NCBI RefSeq assembly: GCF_937997595.1
Contig: NZ_CALKTS010000007.1
Span: forward strand, 1 to 31,340
DNA: 31,340 nucleotides
Direction of reading: 5' to 3'
Source of the DNA: an uncultured Campylobacter sp.
Lineage (GTDB): Bacteria > Campylobacterota > Campylobacteria > Campylobacterales > Campylobacteraceae
Under the pieces are notes generated by a model, which worked only from the letters and a program-made list of their open reading frames with translations, made no database searches and was not told the origin of the DNA. Position numbers and translations under genes: made by a program. This document shows, in pieces, positions 1-18,213 of this stretch (positions are counted from its first letter, which is position 1; each line of letters begins with the position of its first letter).

Positions 1-14
1 TTGGTTTGTTGCAT
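1..14 (-). CDS. Start of a leftward gene, truncated by the window edge
   Basis: Reading leftward, an ATG at 14-12 opens a frame beginning Met-Gln-Gln-Thr and leaves the window after 14 bases. It is preceded by an AAAGGA Shine-Dalgarno sequence about six bases upstream and by a perfect TATAAT -10 box at 54-49, which would give a 5' leader of about 28 bases. The signals look real, but four residues are too few to name a product. Confidence 0.5.
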
Positions 15-48
15 GATTTTCCTTTGTTTTGAAATTTAAAACGGGCGC

Positions 49-54
49 ATTATA
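49..54 (-). promoter_or_regulatory. -10 box of the truncated leftward gene
   Basis: A perfect TATAAT on the minus strand lies 34 bases before the ATG at position 14. No clear -35 hexamer is visible, which is normal for Campylobacter promoters. The surrounding bases form a short inverted repeat (ACGGGC near 41 and GCCCGT near 56) centred on the -10 box. Confidence 0.5.
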
Positions 55-60
55 AGCCCG

Positions 61-582
61 TGAAAGCAGGCACCTGCTAAATCTGAAAACAAGCGAGCTT
101 GGGTACTAGCTCAACTTAATATGAGCGGTGCGTAGATCGGTCTGCGAAGATGAAATTTTACGGCGCGAAGCGACGGCGCAATAAAGTACCCCCGAGAATA
201 CCGCTACTCGCATAAAGCACTGATGGTCACGATCCGATATAAGTCTATGATAGTTGCGCTCCGTCTTAAGGCTGTGCCGAAGGTAAAATTTCGCCCCGTT
301 TGCGCGATCCCGTTTGCAGCGATTTTGTCCGTGAATAAAAATCAAAGCGATAGCGCTGTATGTGCACTTTACCTGCGAAAGAAAGAAATCACTAGTAAAA
401 CGACAGGTGCGGCATCATGAGCGCGTTTTAAGTTATGTTTTGAATTTTTAAATTTAATTGAAATTTTTTGATCTAAATTTGCGACCGGCAGGAGTTAAAC
501 TTATGGGTTGAAATTTTATTTGAAGCTAGAGTATGAGCTAAAATTTTGGCTCATGAAGTAGGTTAAATTTAAACGCCATTTT
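61..582. other. Spacer without a recognisable gene
   Basis: About 520 bp between the truncated leftward gene and the end of fusA. Open frames of 65-79 codons exist on both strands (about 106-345 and 223-420), but they overlap each other, resemble nothing I know and lack good ribosome binding sites. A 20-base inverted repeat without loop lies at 534-553 (arms TGAGCTAAAA and TTTTGGCTCA, one G-T pair), with no U-run beside it. I did not recognise tmRNA, RNase P RNA, SRP RNA or any riboswitch. Confidence 0.5.
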
Positions 583-638
583 AAAATTTAAAGAAGCGCC
601 GGGGGTTGGCGATAAAGCTATCGACGTACCCTAGCGCT
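583..638 (-). terminator. Candidate terminator after fusA
   Basis: Nine bases past the fusA stop, the minus strand can fold into a long imperfect hairpin: outer arms AGCGC (638-634) and GCGCT (599-595), then GGG/CCC, then an inner CGATA-gctt-TATCG stem. It is followed by TCTTTAAATTTT. The uridine tract is interrupted, so the call is moderate. The position, at the end of a long operon, supports it. Confidence 0.45.
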
Positions 639-646
639 CGTTAAGC

Positions 647-2722
<2,076 letters not shown>

Positions 2723-2731
2723 GACGCCCTC

Positions 2732-3211
<480 letters not shown>

Positions 3212-3271
3212 TCAAATTTTAAAATTTTACTCAAACTCGGCAAAATCTAGTGCCGGTCTGTTTCGGCTAAA

Positions 3272-3646
3272 CTATTTTTTAGGTCGTTTAGCACCGTATT
3301 TTGATCTTGCGACGGTTCGTTTTGCAACGCCTGCAGTATCGAGCGCACCGCGGACGATGTGGTATTTAACGCCCGGTAGGTCCTTTACACGACCGCCGCG
3401 AACTAGCACGATGGAGTGCTCTTGTAGATTATGACCTTCACCGCCGATATAGCTGATGACTTCAAATCCGCTAGTAAGCCTTACTTTGGCAACTTTACGA
3501 AGCGCAGAGTTTGGCTTTTTAGGGGTCGTGGTGTAGACCTTAGTGCAAACTCCTCTTCGTTGAGGGCAATTCTTTAGCGCCGGAGACTTCGATTTCTCGC
3601 TAAGCTTCTTGCGCTCTTTTCTGACCAATTGATTTATGGTTGGCAC
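3272..3646 (-). CDS. rpsL: 30S ribosomal protein S12
   Basis: S12 sits at the decoding centre and controls translational accuracy. The 124-residue product carries the [11 protein letters not shown] segment (41-51) and the [10 protein letters not shown] loop, the two places where streptomycin-resistance substitutions occur. Both keep the wild-type lysines. The ATG has a GAAAGGAAAG ribosome binding site. A TATAAT -10 box at 3690-3685 lies about 40 bases upstream, so rpsL appears to begin its own transcription unit and need not depend on readthrough from rpoC. Confidence 0.98.
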   Translation of the reverse strand: MPTINQLVRKERKKLSEKSKSPALKNCPQRRGVCTKVYTTTPKKPNSALRKVAKVRLTSGFEVISYIGGEGHNLQEHSIVLVRGGRVKDLPGVKYHIVRGALDTAGVAKRTVARSKYGAKRPKK

Positions 3647-3684
3647 ATCTTTCCTTTCACAAAAATTTATTCAAAAAGATTTGG

Positions 3685-3690
3685 ATTATA
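3685..3690 (-). promoter_or_regulatory. -10 box of the rpsL-rpsG-fusA unit
   Basis: TATAAT on the minus strand in the 83-base gap between the DoxX gene and rpsL, within AT-rich DNA. No -35 match is apparent at 16-18 bases. The expected start site near 3678 would give a leader of about 30 bases ahead of the rpsL ATG. Confidence 0.55.
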
Positions 3691-3729
3691 CTTTGTTTAA
3701 ACTTACAGAAACGTAAATTTAACTAAATT

Positions 3730-4119
3730 TTAATCTCTAATCAGCACAAACTCTCCGCCGCCGCAGATTACTAGGCAGATCGCGGCAGAGAGATACAGAT
3801 ATACGATTTCCAGCTCAAATCCGCCCACCCCGGTAAGCGCGCTCAACGGAGTATGTAGGACGTATATTATCATGAGCACGTTTGCGATCACAAGCAGAGC
3901 GCCTATGCGGCAAAATACGCCTATGATTATCATCGCGGGCGCCAGCACCTCGCCTACGTATGCGCCGTAAGCCACCAGATCCGGAATTCCTCTAGCTACC
4001 AGCATCGATTTTACGCCGTCTATGCCGTGAGTGAGCTTAAAAATTCCATGCATTAAAAGACAAACTCCAAGCCCCAACCTGATAAACAACAGACCGAAAT
4101 TTATATTGATCATATTCAT
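3730..4119 (-). CDS. DoxX-family membrane protein
   Basis: A 129-residue, strongly hydrophobic protein with about four membrane segments (roughly 8-27, 47-70, 73-92, 101-122). It resembles small DoxX/DUF417-like inner-membrane proteins: the N-terminal RLGLGVCLLMHGIFKLTHGI segment, the acidic GEVLAPAMIIIG stretch and the GRIGALL-like CRIGALL. The family's biochemical role is not settled; members have been linked to thiosulfate or quinone metabolism and to redox stress. The ATG at 4119 has AAGGA six to seven bases upstream. It starts 46 bases after the rpoC stop and ends 83 bases before rpsL, in the same direction. It is thus lodged inside an otherwise pure transcription/translation cluster and may be expressed by readthrough from rpoC. 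Confidence 0.85.
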   Translation of the reverse strand: MNMININFGLLFIRLGLGVCLLMHGIFKLTHGIDGVKSMLVARGIPDLVAYGAYVGEVLAPAMIIIGVFCRIGALLVIANVLMIIYVLHTPLSALTGVGGFELEIVYLYLSAAICLVICGGGEFVLIRD

Positions 4120-4142
4120 GTCTCATCCTTTAAATTTAGGTA

Positions 4143-4165
4143 AATTTAGGGCTTTTTGCCCTAAA

Positions 4166-4167
<2 letters not shown>
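4143..4167 (-). terminator. Hairpin at the rpoC stop, weak terminator at best
   Basis: A perfect 10-bp stem (AATTTAGGGC and GCCCTAAATT) with a five-base loop overlaps the rpoC stop codon. On the minus strand it is not followed by a uridine run. On the plus strand it is followed by ATTTTTT, the better terminator shape, but no rightward gene precedes it. It may slow or partly end transcription before the DoxX gene, or protect the rpoC mRNA end. Confidence 0.4.
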
Positions 4168-12900
<8,733 letters not shown>

Positions 12901-12903
12901 GAT

Positions 12904-13284
12904 TTATTTGAGTTCGACTTTAGCGCCTGCTTCTTCAAGCTCTTTTTTAGCCTTCTCGGCGTCTTCTTTGTTAAGTCCCTCTTTAAGAACGGACGGAGTA
13001 GCCTCGGTAGCGTCTTTGGCCTCTTTTAAACCAAGACCTGTTAAGGCACGAACAACCTTAATTACGTTGATTTTCTTATCGCCCGCATCAAGCAATACGA
13101 CGTCGAATTCCGTTTTCTCTTCAGCTGCTGCCGCACCTGCGCCGCCAGCACCTGCGCCGCCAGCTACCATAACCGGAGCTGCGCTTACGCCGAATTTCTC
13201 TTCGAATTCTTTAACTAGTTCGCTAAGCTCTAGCACCGAAAGATTAGAGATATACTCTAAAACGTCTTCTTTTGAAATTGCCAT
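12904..13284 (-). CDS. rplL: 50S ribosomal protein L7/L12
   Basis: L7/L12 forms the mobile ribosomal stalk that recruits EF-Tu, EF-G and other GTPase factors. The 126-residue acidic protein has the N-terminal dimerisation helix that binds L10, an Ala/Gly-rich hinge (about 39-56) and the C-terminal factor-binding domain ([20 protein letters not shown]). The ATG has an AGGAG site. It follows rplJ by 20 bases, matching the usual rplJ-rplL coupling. Confidence 0.98.
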   Translation of the reverse strand: MAISKEDVLEYISNLSVLELSELVKEFEEKFGVSAAPVMVAGGAGAGGAGAAAAEEKTEFDVVLLDAGDKKINVIKVVRALTGLGLKEAKDATEATPSVLKEGLNKEDAEKAKKELEEAGAKVELK

Positions 13285-13304
13285 TTTATTCTCCTAAATT
13301 TTAA

Positions 13305-13784
13305 TTAAGCGCTAGCTTCTTTTTTCTGCTTAAGCGCATTGAGGCCGATCGTAAAATTTTGAATCGGCGCATTCCATACTTGAAGCAACATCGCGATAAG
13401 CTCGTCTCTCGAAGGCATCTTCGAAAGCGCTCTAACCTTATCTACGCCGGCTACTTCCCCATCGATATGAGCGGTCTTAAGCTTAAAAATTTCATTTTTC
13501 TCTTCAAATTTAGCCGCTACTTTACATACAGAAAGCTGCTCGCCCCATAAGAAGATATTGGTATCTTTAAAGCTAAGTCCGTTTTTTTCGGCATTTTTTA
13601 AAGCGATATTGGCTAGGGTGTTTTTGATAACTCGAACCTTTACGCCCGCTTCGCGCGCGCTATTTCTAAGATCTTCAAGCTGCTTAACGCTAAGGCCTTT
13701 AAAATCGGAAATTACTATAGCTTCGCTAGCTTTGAAAGCCTCGCCAAGCTCCGCTACTATCTTTGATTTTTCGTCTCTCGTCAT
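13305..13784 (-). CDS. rplJ: 50S ribosomal protein L10
   Basis: L10 anchors the L7/L12 dimers to 23S rRNA at the base of the stalk. The 159-residue protein begins [18 protein letters not shown] and has the typical [16 protein letters not shown] and [12 protein letters not shown] segments. The C-terminal helix that binds L7/L12 ([13 protein letters not shown]) is present. An AAAGGAGACCT site precedes the ATG. The 113-base gap upstream of it carries a palindrome and could hold the L10 autoregulatory leader known in other bacteria. Confidence 0.97.
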   Translation of the reverse strand: MTRDEKSKIVAELGEAFKASEAIVISDFKGLSVKQLEDLRNSAREAGVKVRVIKNTLANIALKNAEKNGLSFKDTNIFLWGEQLSVCKVAAKFEEKNEIFKLKTAHIDGEVAGVDKVRALSKMPSRDELIAMLLQVWNAPIQNFTIGLNALKQKKEASA

Positions 13785-13820
13785 TAGGTCTCCTTTCCGA
13801 TCGGTGATTTCAAGCCAAGC

Positions 13821-13844
13821 GATCGAAATTTTAAAATTTCGATC
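13821..13844. promoter_or_regulatory. Palindrome in the rplJ leader
   Basis: A perfect 24-base palindrome without spacer (arms GATCGAAATTTT and AAAATTTCGATC) lies in the rplA-rplJ gap, 37 bases before the rplJ ATG. As RNA it would form a hairpin with a weak AU top. The place corresponds to the L10 leader of other bacteria, but I could not identify the kink-turn and T-loop elements of that family, so a regulatory role is only suggested. Confidence 0.4.
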
Positions 13845-13897
13845 AATTAAGTCAAAAACCTTGAGCTATCTCCAATCTAAGATAAAAATTTAAAATT

Positions 13898-14599
13898 TTA
13901 TTTTAAATCGATTATTTCTTGATTATCCAGCGTAACCGCAGGGCTCATAGTAAGTGAAAGCGATGCATGAGTTACGTATCTGCCCTTCGCAGTCGCCGGC
14001 TTATGCTTATTTATGGTTTTAATAAACGTCGTAAGATTGTCTAAAAGCTGCTCTTTGCTAAAGCTAGCCTTGCCAAGGCCTGCGTGGATATTTCCCTGCT
14101 TATCGACGCGGAAATTTACCTGTCCGCCCTTAGCGTTTTTAACGGCCTGAGCGACATCCATCGTAACGGTTCCGGTTTTAGGATTCGGCATAACGCCTTT
14201 TGGACCGAGAATACGACCTACTTTACCAACTAGTCCCATTAAATTTGGAGTGGCAATAAGAACGTCGAAATTTATATTTCCTTTTTGAATCTCTTCGATC
14301 AGATCATCGGCACCCACGATATCGGCACCTGCTTCGCTAGCCTCGCTAGCTTTTGCGTCTTTTGCAATCACGGCTACTCGAACACTCTTGCCAGTACCGG
14401 CAGGTAAAACGACCGAGCCGCGCACCATCTGATCGGCATGTCTCGGATCTACGTTCAGTTTAAGAGCGATCTCCACCGTCTCGTCAAATTTAGCAGAAGC
14501 TAAAGTTTTTACCGTGCTTACCGCTTCGTCTACGCTATAAATTTTATTTACGTCAACTTTTTTTAAAAGTTCGTTGAATCTTTTTGAATTTTTTGGCAT
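13898..14599 (-). CDS. rplA: 50S ribosomal protein L1
   Basis: L1 forms the mobile stalk near the ribosomal E site and assists release of deacylated tRNA. The 233-residue protein is full length and begins [16 protein letters not shown]. It contains [20 protein letters not shown], the family signature, followed by the [13 protein letters not shown] segment. It follows rplK by 56 bases. In E. coli L1 represses the rplKA mRNA; no matching site was identified here. Confidence 0.98.
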   Translation of the reverse strand: MPKNSKRFNELLKKVDVNKIYSVDEAVSTVKTLASAKFDETVEIALKLNVDPRHADQMVRGSVVLPAGTGKSVRVAVIAKDAKASEASEAGADIVGADDLIEEIQKGNINFDVLIATPNLMGLVGKVGRILGPKGVMPNPKTGTVTMDVAQAVKNAKGGQVNFRVDKQGNIHAGLGKASFSKEQLLDNLTTFIKTINKHKPATAKGRYVTHASLSLTMSPAVTLDNQEIIDLK

Positions 14600-14655
14600 A
14601 TATTTCTCCGCAATTAAAGTGCTACCGCTTTTTTAAACCTTAGCGGTCAAAAGGT

Positions 14656-15081
14656 CTAGTCAGTGACCGTAATACCCATAGAACGAGCCGAACCCGCTAT
14701 GATCCTAGCCGCCTGCTCTCTATCCTTAGTATTCAGATCGGCGATCTTTTTCTCGACGATCTCTAAAACTTGAGCCTTAGTTAAGGATGCTACCTTCTTT
14801 TTAAGAGGGTTGTCCGAACCTTTATCTATCTTCGCCGCCTTTTTGATCAAATCTGTCGCAGGCGGTTGTTTAGTGATGAAAGTAAAGCTTTTATCGGCAT
14901 AAACCGTGATGATAACAGGAATATTGAAGCCTGCCATATCTTTGGTTCGCTCGTTAAACGCTTTGCAAAATTCCATAATATTAACACCCTTTTGACCTAG
15001 CGCAGGACCTACCGGCGGGCTTGGATTTGCTTTTGCGGCCGCTATTTGCAGCTTGATTTCGCCAACAACTTTCTTAGCCAT
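14656..15081 (-). CDS. rplK: 50S ribosomal protein L11
   Basis: L11 binds the GTPase-associated region of 23S rRNA and is needed for RelA activation and for thiostrepton action. The 141-residue protein has the [15 protein letters not shown] signature (about 21-35) and the C-terminal RNA-binding domain ending [15 protein letters not shown]. It lies 20 bases after nusG, in the conserved secE-nusG-rplK-rplA order. Confidence 0.98.
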   Translation of the reverse strand: MAKKVVGEIKLQIAAAKANPSPPVGPALGQKGVNIMEFCKAFNERTKDMAGFNIPVIITVYADKSFTFITKQPPATDLIKKAAKIDKGSDNPLKKKVASLTKAQVLEIVEKKIADLNTKDREQAARIIAGSARSMGITVTD

Positions 15082-15101
15082 AAATTTACTCCTTATAAAA
15101 T

Positions 15102-15632
15102 TTAAATAATCTTTTCAACTTGCGAGTATGAAATTTCAATCGGCGTGCTTCGTCCGAAGATCGAAACATTAAGGCGAAGCTTGCCGTGGATCATATCATA
15201 CTCTTCTACGATGCCGTTGAAATTAGCAAAAGGTCCGTCGACGATCCTAACCGTCTCTCCGTCTTCAAAATTTATCTTCGGCTTAGGAGCCTCGCGATTA
15301 TTGATCTTTTCTAGAATTATTTCGATATCTTTTTCCGGTAGCGGAGAGGGTTTTTTCGCCTCGCCGATAAAGCGACTGACCTTAGGCAGCATCTGAATTC
15401 TATGCCATAAAGTGGTATCCAAATCTAAATTTGCAAAACAATACCCTGGATATAAGCTACGCTCTTTAATGATTTGCTTTGTATTTTTGACCTCTATAAC
15501 ATCTTCGGTAGGCACTAGCACTTCGCCGATCTTAGTCTCAAGCGCTTCGTCTTGCTTTAGCGCTTCTATTGCGCGCTTTACAGCCATCTCGCTGCCGGCG
15601 TAAGTTTGTATCGCATACCATTTATTTGCCAT
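15102..15632 (-). CDS. nusG: Transcription elongation/antitermination factor NusG
   Basis: NusG binds RNA polymerase, suppresses pausing, and links transcription to ribosomes through S10 or to Rho. The 176-residue protein begins [15 protein letters not shown], the NGN domain start, and has the [11 protein letters not shown] and [11 protein letters not shown] segments. The C-terminal KOW motif ([19 protein letters not shown]) is followed by [17 protein letters not shown]. It starts 14 bases after secE in the standard order. Confidence 0.98.
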   Translation of the reverse strand: MANKWYAIQTYAGSEMAVKRAIEALKQDEALETKIGEVLVPTEDVIEVKNTKQIIKERSLYPGYCFANLDLDTTLWHRIQMLPKVSRFIGEAKKPSPLPEKDIEIILEKINNREAPKPKINFEDGETVRIVDGPFANFNGIVEEYDMIHGKLRLNVSIFGRSTPIEISYSQVEKII

Positions 15633-15646
15633 ATTACGATCCTTAC

Positions 15647-15820
15647 TTAGGCCGTTATCAAAGCGGACATAATCAGATCCACTAGCGCTAAAAACAGTGC
15701 GATAACTACGACTACGACGACCACAGAGATATATGCTGTTTTAGTCTGATCTTTAGTCGGGAAAATTACCTTATCTAACTCTACTTTTGCTTGTTTATAA
15801 TACTCTTTTACTTTTTCCAT
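15647..15820 (-). CDS. secE: Preprotein translocase subunit SecE
   Basis: SecE clamps SecY in the SecYEG protein-export channel. The short epsilonproteobacterial form is seen: 57 residues, a cytoplasmic amphipathic N-terminus (MEKVKEYYKQAKVELDKVIFPT) and one membrane helix (about 30-52) rich in Val. A longer frame starts 14 codons upstream, but those codons run into the tRNA-Trp gene. The ATG at 15820 has a GAGGA site and is only 12 bases from the tRNA end, so it is preferred. Processing of the tRNA 3' end would leave an mRNA with a very short leader holding just the ribosome binding site. Confidence 0.95.
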   Translation of the reverse strand: MEKVKEYYKQAKVELDKVIFPTKDQTKTAYISVVVVVVVIALFLALVDLIMSALITA

Positions 15821-15832
15821 ACCCAATCCTCG

Positions 15833-15908
15833 TGGCAGGGCAAGAGGGATTCGAACCCCCAACCATCGGATTTGGAATCCGGCGCTCTACCGTTGGAGCT
15901 ATTGCCCT
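15833..15908 (-). tRNA. tRNA-Trp (CCA anticodon)
   Basis: The minus strand folds into a complete 76-base tRNA. The acceptor stem is AGGGCAA/TTGCCCT with discriminator G and an encoded CCA. The anticodon loop is TTCCAAA-like with anticodon CCA, and the T loop is TTCGAAT. It sits between rpmG and secE, so it is probably cut out of a longer transcript. Confidence 0.96.
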
Positions 15909-15915
15909 ATAACAA

Positions 15916-16089
15916 TTAGCCTTTTAACTTTACTTCTTTATGAAGCGTATGCTTTTTTAATCTAGGGCAATATTTTTTAAGTTCTAGTTTTTCGGTCGTA
16001 GTTTTGCTATTTTTATAAGTAGTATAGTTGATATCGCCACTTTCGGAGCATTTTAATCCGACCTTTACTCTACTTGAATTCTTTGCCAT
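15916..16089 (-). CDS. rpmG: 50S ribosomal protein L33
   Basis: L33 is a small protein near the ribosomal E site. The 57-residue frame reads [14 protein letters not shown] and continues to [20 protein letters not shown] near the end, a clear L33. An AAGGAAACCAA site precedes the ATG. Only one cysteine remains of each expected zinc-knuckle pair (Cys14 in CSES and Cys41 in CPRL), so it is probably a non-zinc form or a form intermediate between the C+ and C- types. It lies between tuf and tRNA-Trp, as in related species. A terminator-like hairpin separates it from tuf, so expression needs readthrough or a promoter inside tuf. Confidence 0.95.
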   Translation of the reverse strand: MAKNSSRVKVGLKCSESGDINYTTYKNSKTTTEKLELKKYCPRLKKHTLHKEVKLKG

Positions 16090-16104
16090 TTGGTTTCCTT
16101 GAAT

Positions 16105-16138
16105 AAAAAAGCAAGCGGAATTTTAAAATTCCGCTTGC
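16105..16138 (-). terminator. Intrinsic terminator after tuf
   Basis: Six bases past the tuf stop there is a perfect inverted repeat (arms GCAAGCGGAATTTT and AAAATTCCGCTTGC, 16138-16111). On the minus strand it is followed at once by six T residues (16110-16105). This is the most convincing intrinsic terminator in the window. The rpmG ribosome binding site lies just beyond it. Confidence 0.75.
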
Positions 16139-16144
16139 AAAAAA

Positions 16145-17344
16145 TTAAGCGATGATTTTCGAAACGACGCCTGAGCCTACAGTATGACCGCCTTCGCGAA
16201 TCGCGAAGCGAGTACCTTGCTCAAGAGCGATCGGAGCGATTAGCTCAACGGTGATTTTAACGTTATCGCCAGGCATTACCATCTCGGTCCCCTCAGGAAG
16301 AGTAATCGAACCGGTTACGTCTGTAGTACGAACGTAAAACTGCGGTCTATAATTATTAAAGAATGGAGTATGGCGTCCACCCTCTTCTTTAGTTAGGATA
16401 TAAACCTCACCCTCAAATTTAGTATGAGGAGTGATTGATTTAGGTTTGCATAGAACCATACCGCGCTCTACTTCCTCTTTCTTGGTGCCGCGCAATAAAA
16501 CGCCTACGTTATCGCCAGCCTCACCCTGATCCATCTCTTTTCTAAACATCTCAACGCCGGTAACGGTAGTAGTTTGAGTAGGTTTAATACCTACGATCTC
16601 GATAGTATCGCCAACTTTAACGATACCTTTTTCGATTCTACCGGTTACAACGGTACCGCGACCGGAAATCGAAAAAATATCTTCGATCGGAAGAAGGAAA
16701 TCTTTGTCGGTATCGCGAACAGGGGTTGGAATATAGCTATCAACCGCATCCATAAGCTCCATAATCTTTGCAGACCATTCGCCGTCTTGTCCGGCTTTCG
16801 CTTCCTCAAGAGCCTTAAGAGCAGAGCCCTTAATGATTGGGGTCTCGTCGCCAGGGAATTTATACTCTTTTAAAAGATCTCTAACTTCCTCTTCAACTAG
16901 CTCTAAAAGATCCGGATCATCGACCATATCGGTTTTGTTTAGGAAAACTACGATATAAGGAACGCCTACCTGGCGAGAAAGCAAGATATGCTCGCGAGTT
17001 TGAGGCATAGGACCATCCGCAGCAGAGACAACTAAAATAGCGCCGTCCATCTGCGCCGCACCAGTAATCATATTTTTTACGTAGTCGGCGTGGCCAGGGC
17101 AGTCAACGTGAGCATAGTGACGTTTCTCGGTCTCATATTCGATGTGAGACGTAGCGATAGTAATACCGCGCTCTTTTTCCTCTGGAGCGTTGTCGATATT
17201 GTCGTAGTCTTTTAGCTCAGCTAGACCTTTCCTGGAAAGAACAGCAGAAATAGCAGCTGTCAAAGTAGTCTTACCATGGTCAACGTGACCGATGGTACCA
17301 ATGTTTACGTGTGGCTTGTTACGATTAAATTTTTCTTTAGCCAT
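16145..17344 (-). CDS. tuf: Elongation factor Tu
   Basis: EF-Tu carries aminoacyl-tRNA to the ribosome as a GTP complex. The protein is 399 residues from the second of two adjacent ATG codons. That one is preferred because the GGAGG site would be only two bases from the first ATG but five from the second, and because MAKEKF is the usual N-terminus. GTPase motifs are GHVDHGKT (19-26), DCPGH (80-84) and NKTD (135-138). It is preceded by four tRNA genes in the order Thr-Tyr-Gly-Thr, the same arrangement as E. coli thrU-tyrU-glyT-thrT-tufB. It is the only tuf in the window. Confidence 0.98.
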   Translation of the reverse strand: MAKEKFNRNKPHVNIGTIGHVDHGKTTLTAAISAVLSRKGLAELKDYDNIDNAPEEKERGITIATSHIEYETEKRHYAHVDCPGHADYVKNMITGAAQMDGAILVVSAADGPMPQTREHILLSRQVGVPYIVVFLNKTDMVDDPDLLELVEEEVRDLLKEYKFPGDETPIIKGSALKALEEAKAGQDGEWSAKIMELMDAVDSYIPTPVRDTDKDFLLPIEDIFSISGRGTVVTGRIEKGIVKVGDTIEIVGIKPTQTTTVTGVEMFRKEMDQGEAGDNVGVLLRGTKKEEVERGMVLCKPKSITPHTKFEGEVYILTKEEGGRHTPFFNNYRPQFYVRTTDVTGSITLPEGTEMVMPGDNVKITVELIAPIALEQGTRFAIREGGHTVGSGVVSKIIA

Positions 17345-17400
17345 CATATCCTCCGTTATTGATTTGTGGATTACACAACAAACTAAGCGACTCTATTTTA

Positions 17401-17475
<75 letters not shown>

Positions 17476-17588
17476 CTAAACTCAGGCAAAGAGAAATCGC
17501 TACCAATACCCAACAATGCGACCAAAATTTAGATTATGTAAGCATATAAAAGCAGTTAAGTTTTACAGCTCCCAGTAAACCTAAATGG

Positions 17589-17665
17589 TGGAGCGGGAAA
17601 CGGGGCTCGAACCCGCGACCCTCAGCTTGGAAGGCTGATGCTCTAGCCAACTGAGCTAATCCCGC
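17589..17665 (-). tRNA. tRNA-Gly (TCC anticodon)
   Basis: The minus strand gives a 77-base cloverleaf with an encoded CCA. The anticodon stem TCAGC/GCTGA encloses CTTCCAA, anticodon TCC. The acceptor stem GCGGGAT pairs with TTCCCGC except at the last position (7-66), where T faces T. The rest is well paired, so the gene is probably functional. Confidence 0.95.
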
Positions 17666-17677
17666 ATCAAAAATTCA

Positions 17678-17762
<85 letters not shown>

Positions 17763-17798
17763 CTTTGATGAAATCTGGTCAAACACTGTTACAAAAAA

Positions 17799-17874
17799 TG
17801 GAGCTGGTGGACGGGATCGAACCGCCGACCCACTGCTTACAAGGCAGTAGCTCTACCAGCTGAGCTACACCAGC
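17799..17874 (-). tRNA. tRNA-Thr (TGT anticodon)
   Basis: The first gene of the tRNA-tuf operon. It is a 76-base cloverleaf with acceptor GCTGGTG/CACCAGC, discriminator T and an encoded CCA. The anticodon stem ACTGC/GCAGT encloses CTTGTAA, anticodon TGT. It begins about 14 bases after the expected transcription start. Confidence 0.96.
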
Positions 17875-17894
17875 ATTTTGAAATTGAAGTGGCA

Positions 17895-17923
17895 ATTATA
17901 ACCGAAAAATCCCCAATTGTCAA
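17895..17923 (-). promoter_or_regulatory. Consensus sigma-70 promoter of the tRNA-tuf operon
   Basis: On the minus strand TTGACA (17923-17918) is followed after exactly 17 bases by TATAAT (17900-17895), a full match to the sigma-70 consensus. Such a match is rare in Campylobacter and fits a very highly transcribed tRNA/EF-Tu unit. The likely start is near 17888. Confidence 0.9.
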
Positions 17924-17963
17924 GGCTAAAACAGCCTATTTTAAAATTTCATAAAATTTCTGC

Positions 17964-17969
17964 TATAAT
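17964..17969 (+). promoter_or_regulatory. -10 box of the small coiled-coil gene
   Basis: TATAAT preceded by TGC lies 31 bases before the ATG at 18001. It is divergent from the tRNA promoter, with about 40 bases between the -35 of that promoter and this -10 box. Confidence 0.6.
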
Positions 17970-18000
17970 GCGCCCGATTTTAAATTTTAAGGAATTTTAT

Positions 18001-18213
18001 ATGAAAATCGTACCTTGGATCATAATAGTTTTTATGATTTATTTGATTTATTATTTTATCTCCCGCTCTGAAAAGCGTCTAAATACCCTTGAAAAGCGCC
18101 TAAATAAGATAGAAGAAAACTTAAGCGAGCTAAAAAAGGCTACCGAAGCCAACAGGCTTTTGATTGAAGAAGCAAAGCTAGACTCTGAAGATGACGAAAA
18201 AGAGCAAGAATAA
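18001..18213 (+). CDS. Small membrane-anchored coiled-coil protein, function unknown
   Basis: A 70-residue protein with one N-terminal membrane segment (about 5-24, MKIVPWIIIVFMIYLIYYF), then a charged heptad-like coiled coil (about 27-60, with EKRL repeated as SEKRLNTLEKRLNKIEENL) and a very acidic tail. The ATG at 18001 has AAGGA nine bases upstream. A longer frame begins 28 codons earlier but would cover the -10 box and the promoter region, so it is rejected. The N-terminal anchor with a cytoplasmic coil suggests a structural or assembly role, but nothing more specific can be claimed. Confidence 0.8.
   Translation: MKIVPWIIIVFMIYLIYYFISRSEKRLNTLEKRLNKIEENLSELKKATEANRLLIEEAKLDSEDDEKEQE

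Noticed and set aside
106..420. Overlapping open frames of 79 and 65 codons on opposite strands
   Set aside because: No ribosome binding sites, no resemblance to known proteins, and mutual overlap. The frames are most easily explained by low stop density.
13359..13550. Antisense frames inside rplJ, rpoB, rpoC, fusA and other genes
   Set aside because: They are shadows of well identified genes with no start signals or family resemblance.
15821..15862. Longer SecE N-terminus starting at 15862
   Set aside because: It would translate part of the tRNA-Trp gene; the ATG at 15820 has its own ribosome binding site.
17917..18000. Longer form of the small coiled-coil protein starting at 17917
   Set aside because: It would cover the -10 box and the tRNA promoter region and lacks a ribosome binding site.
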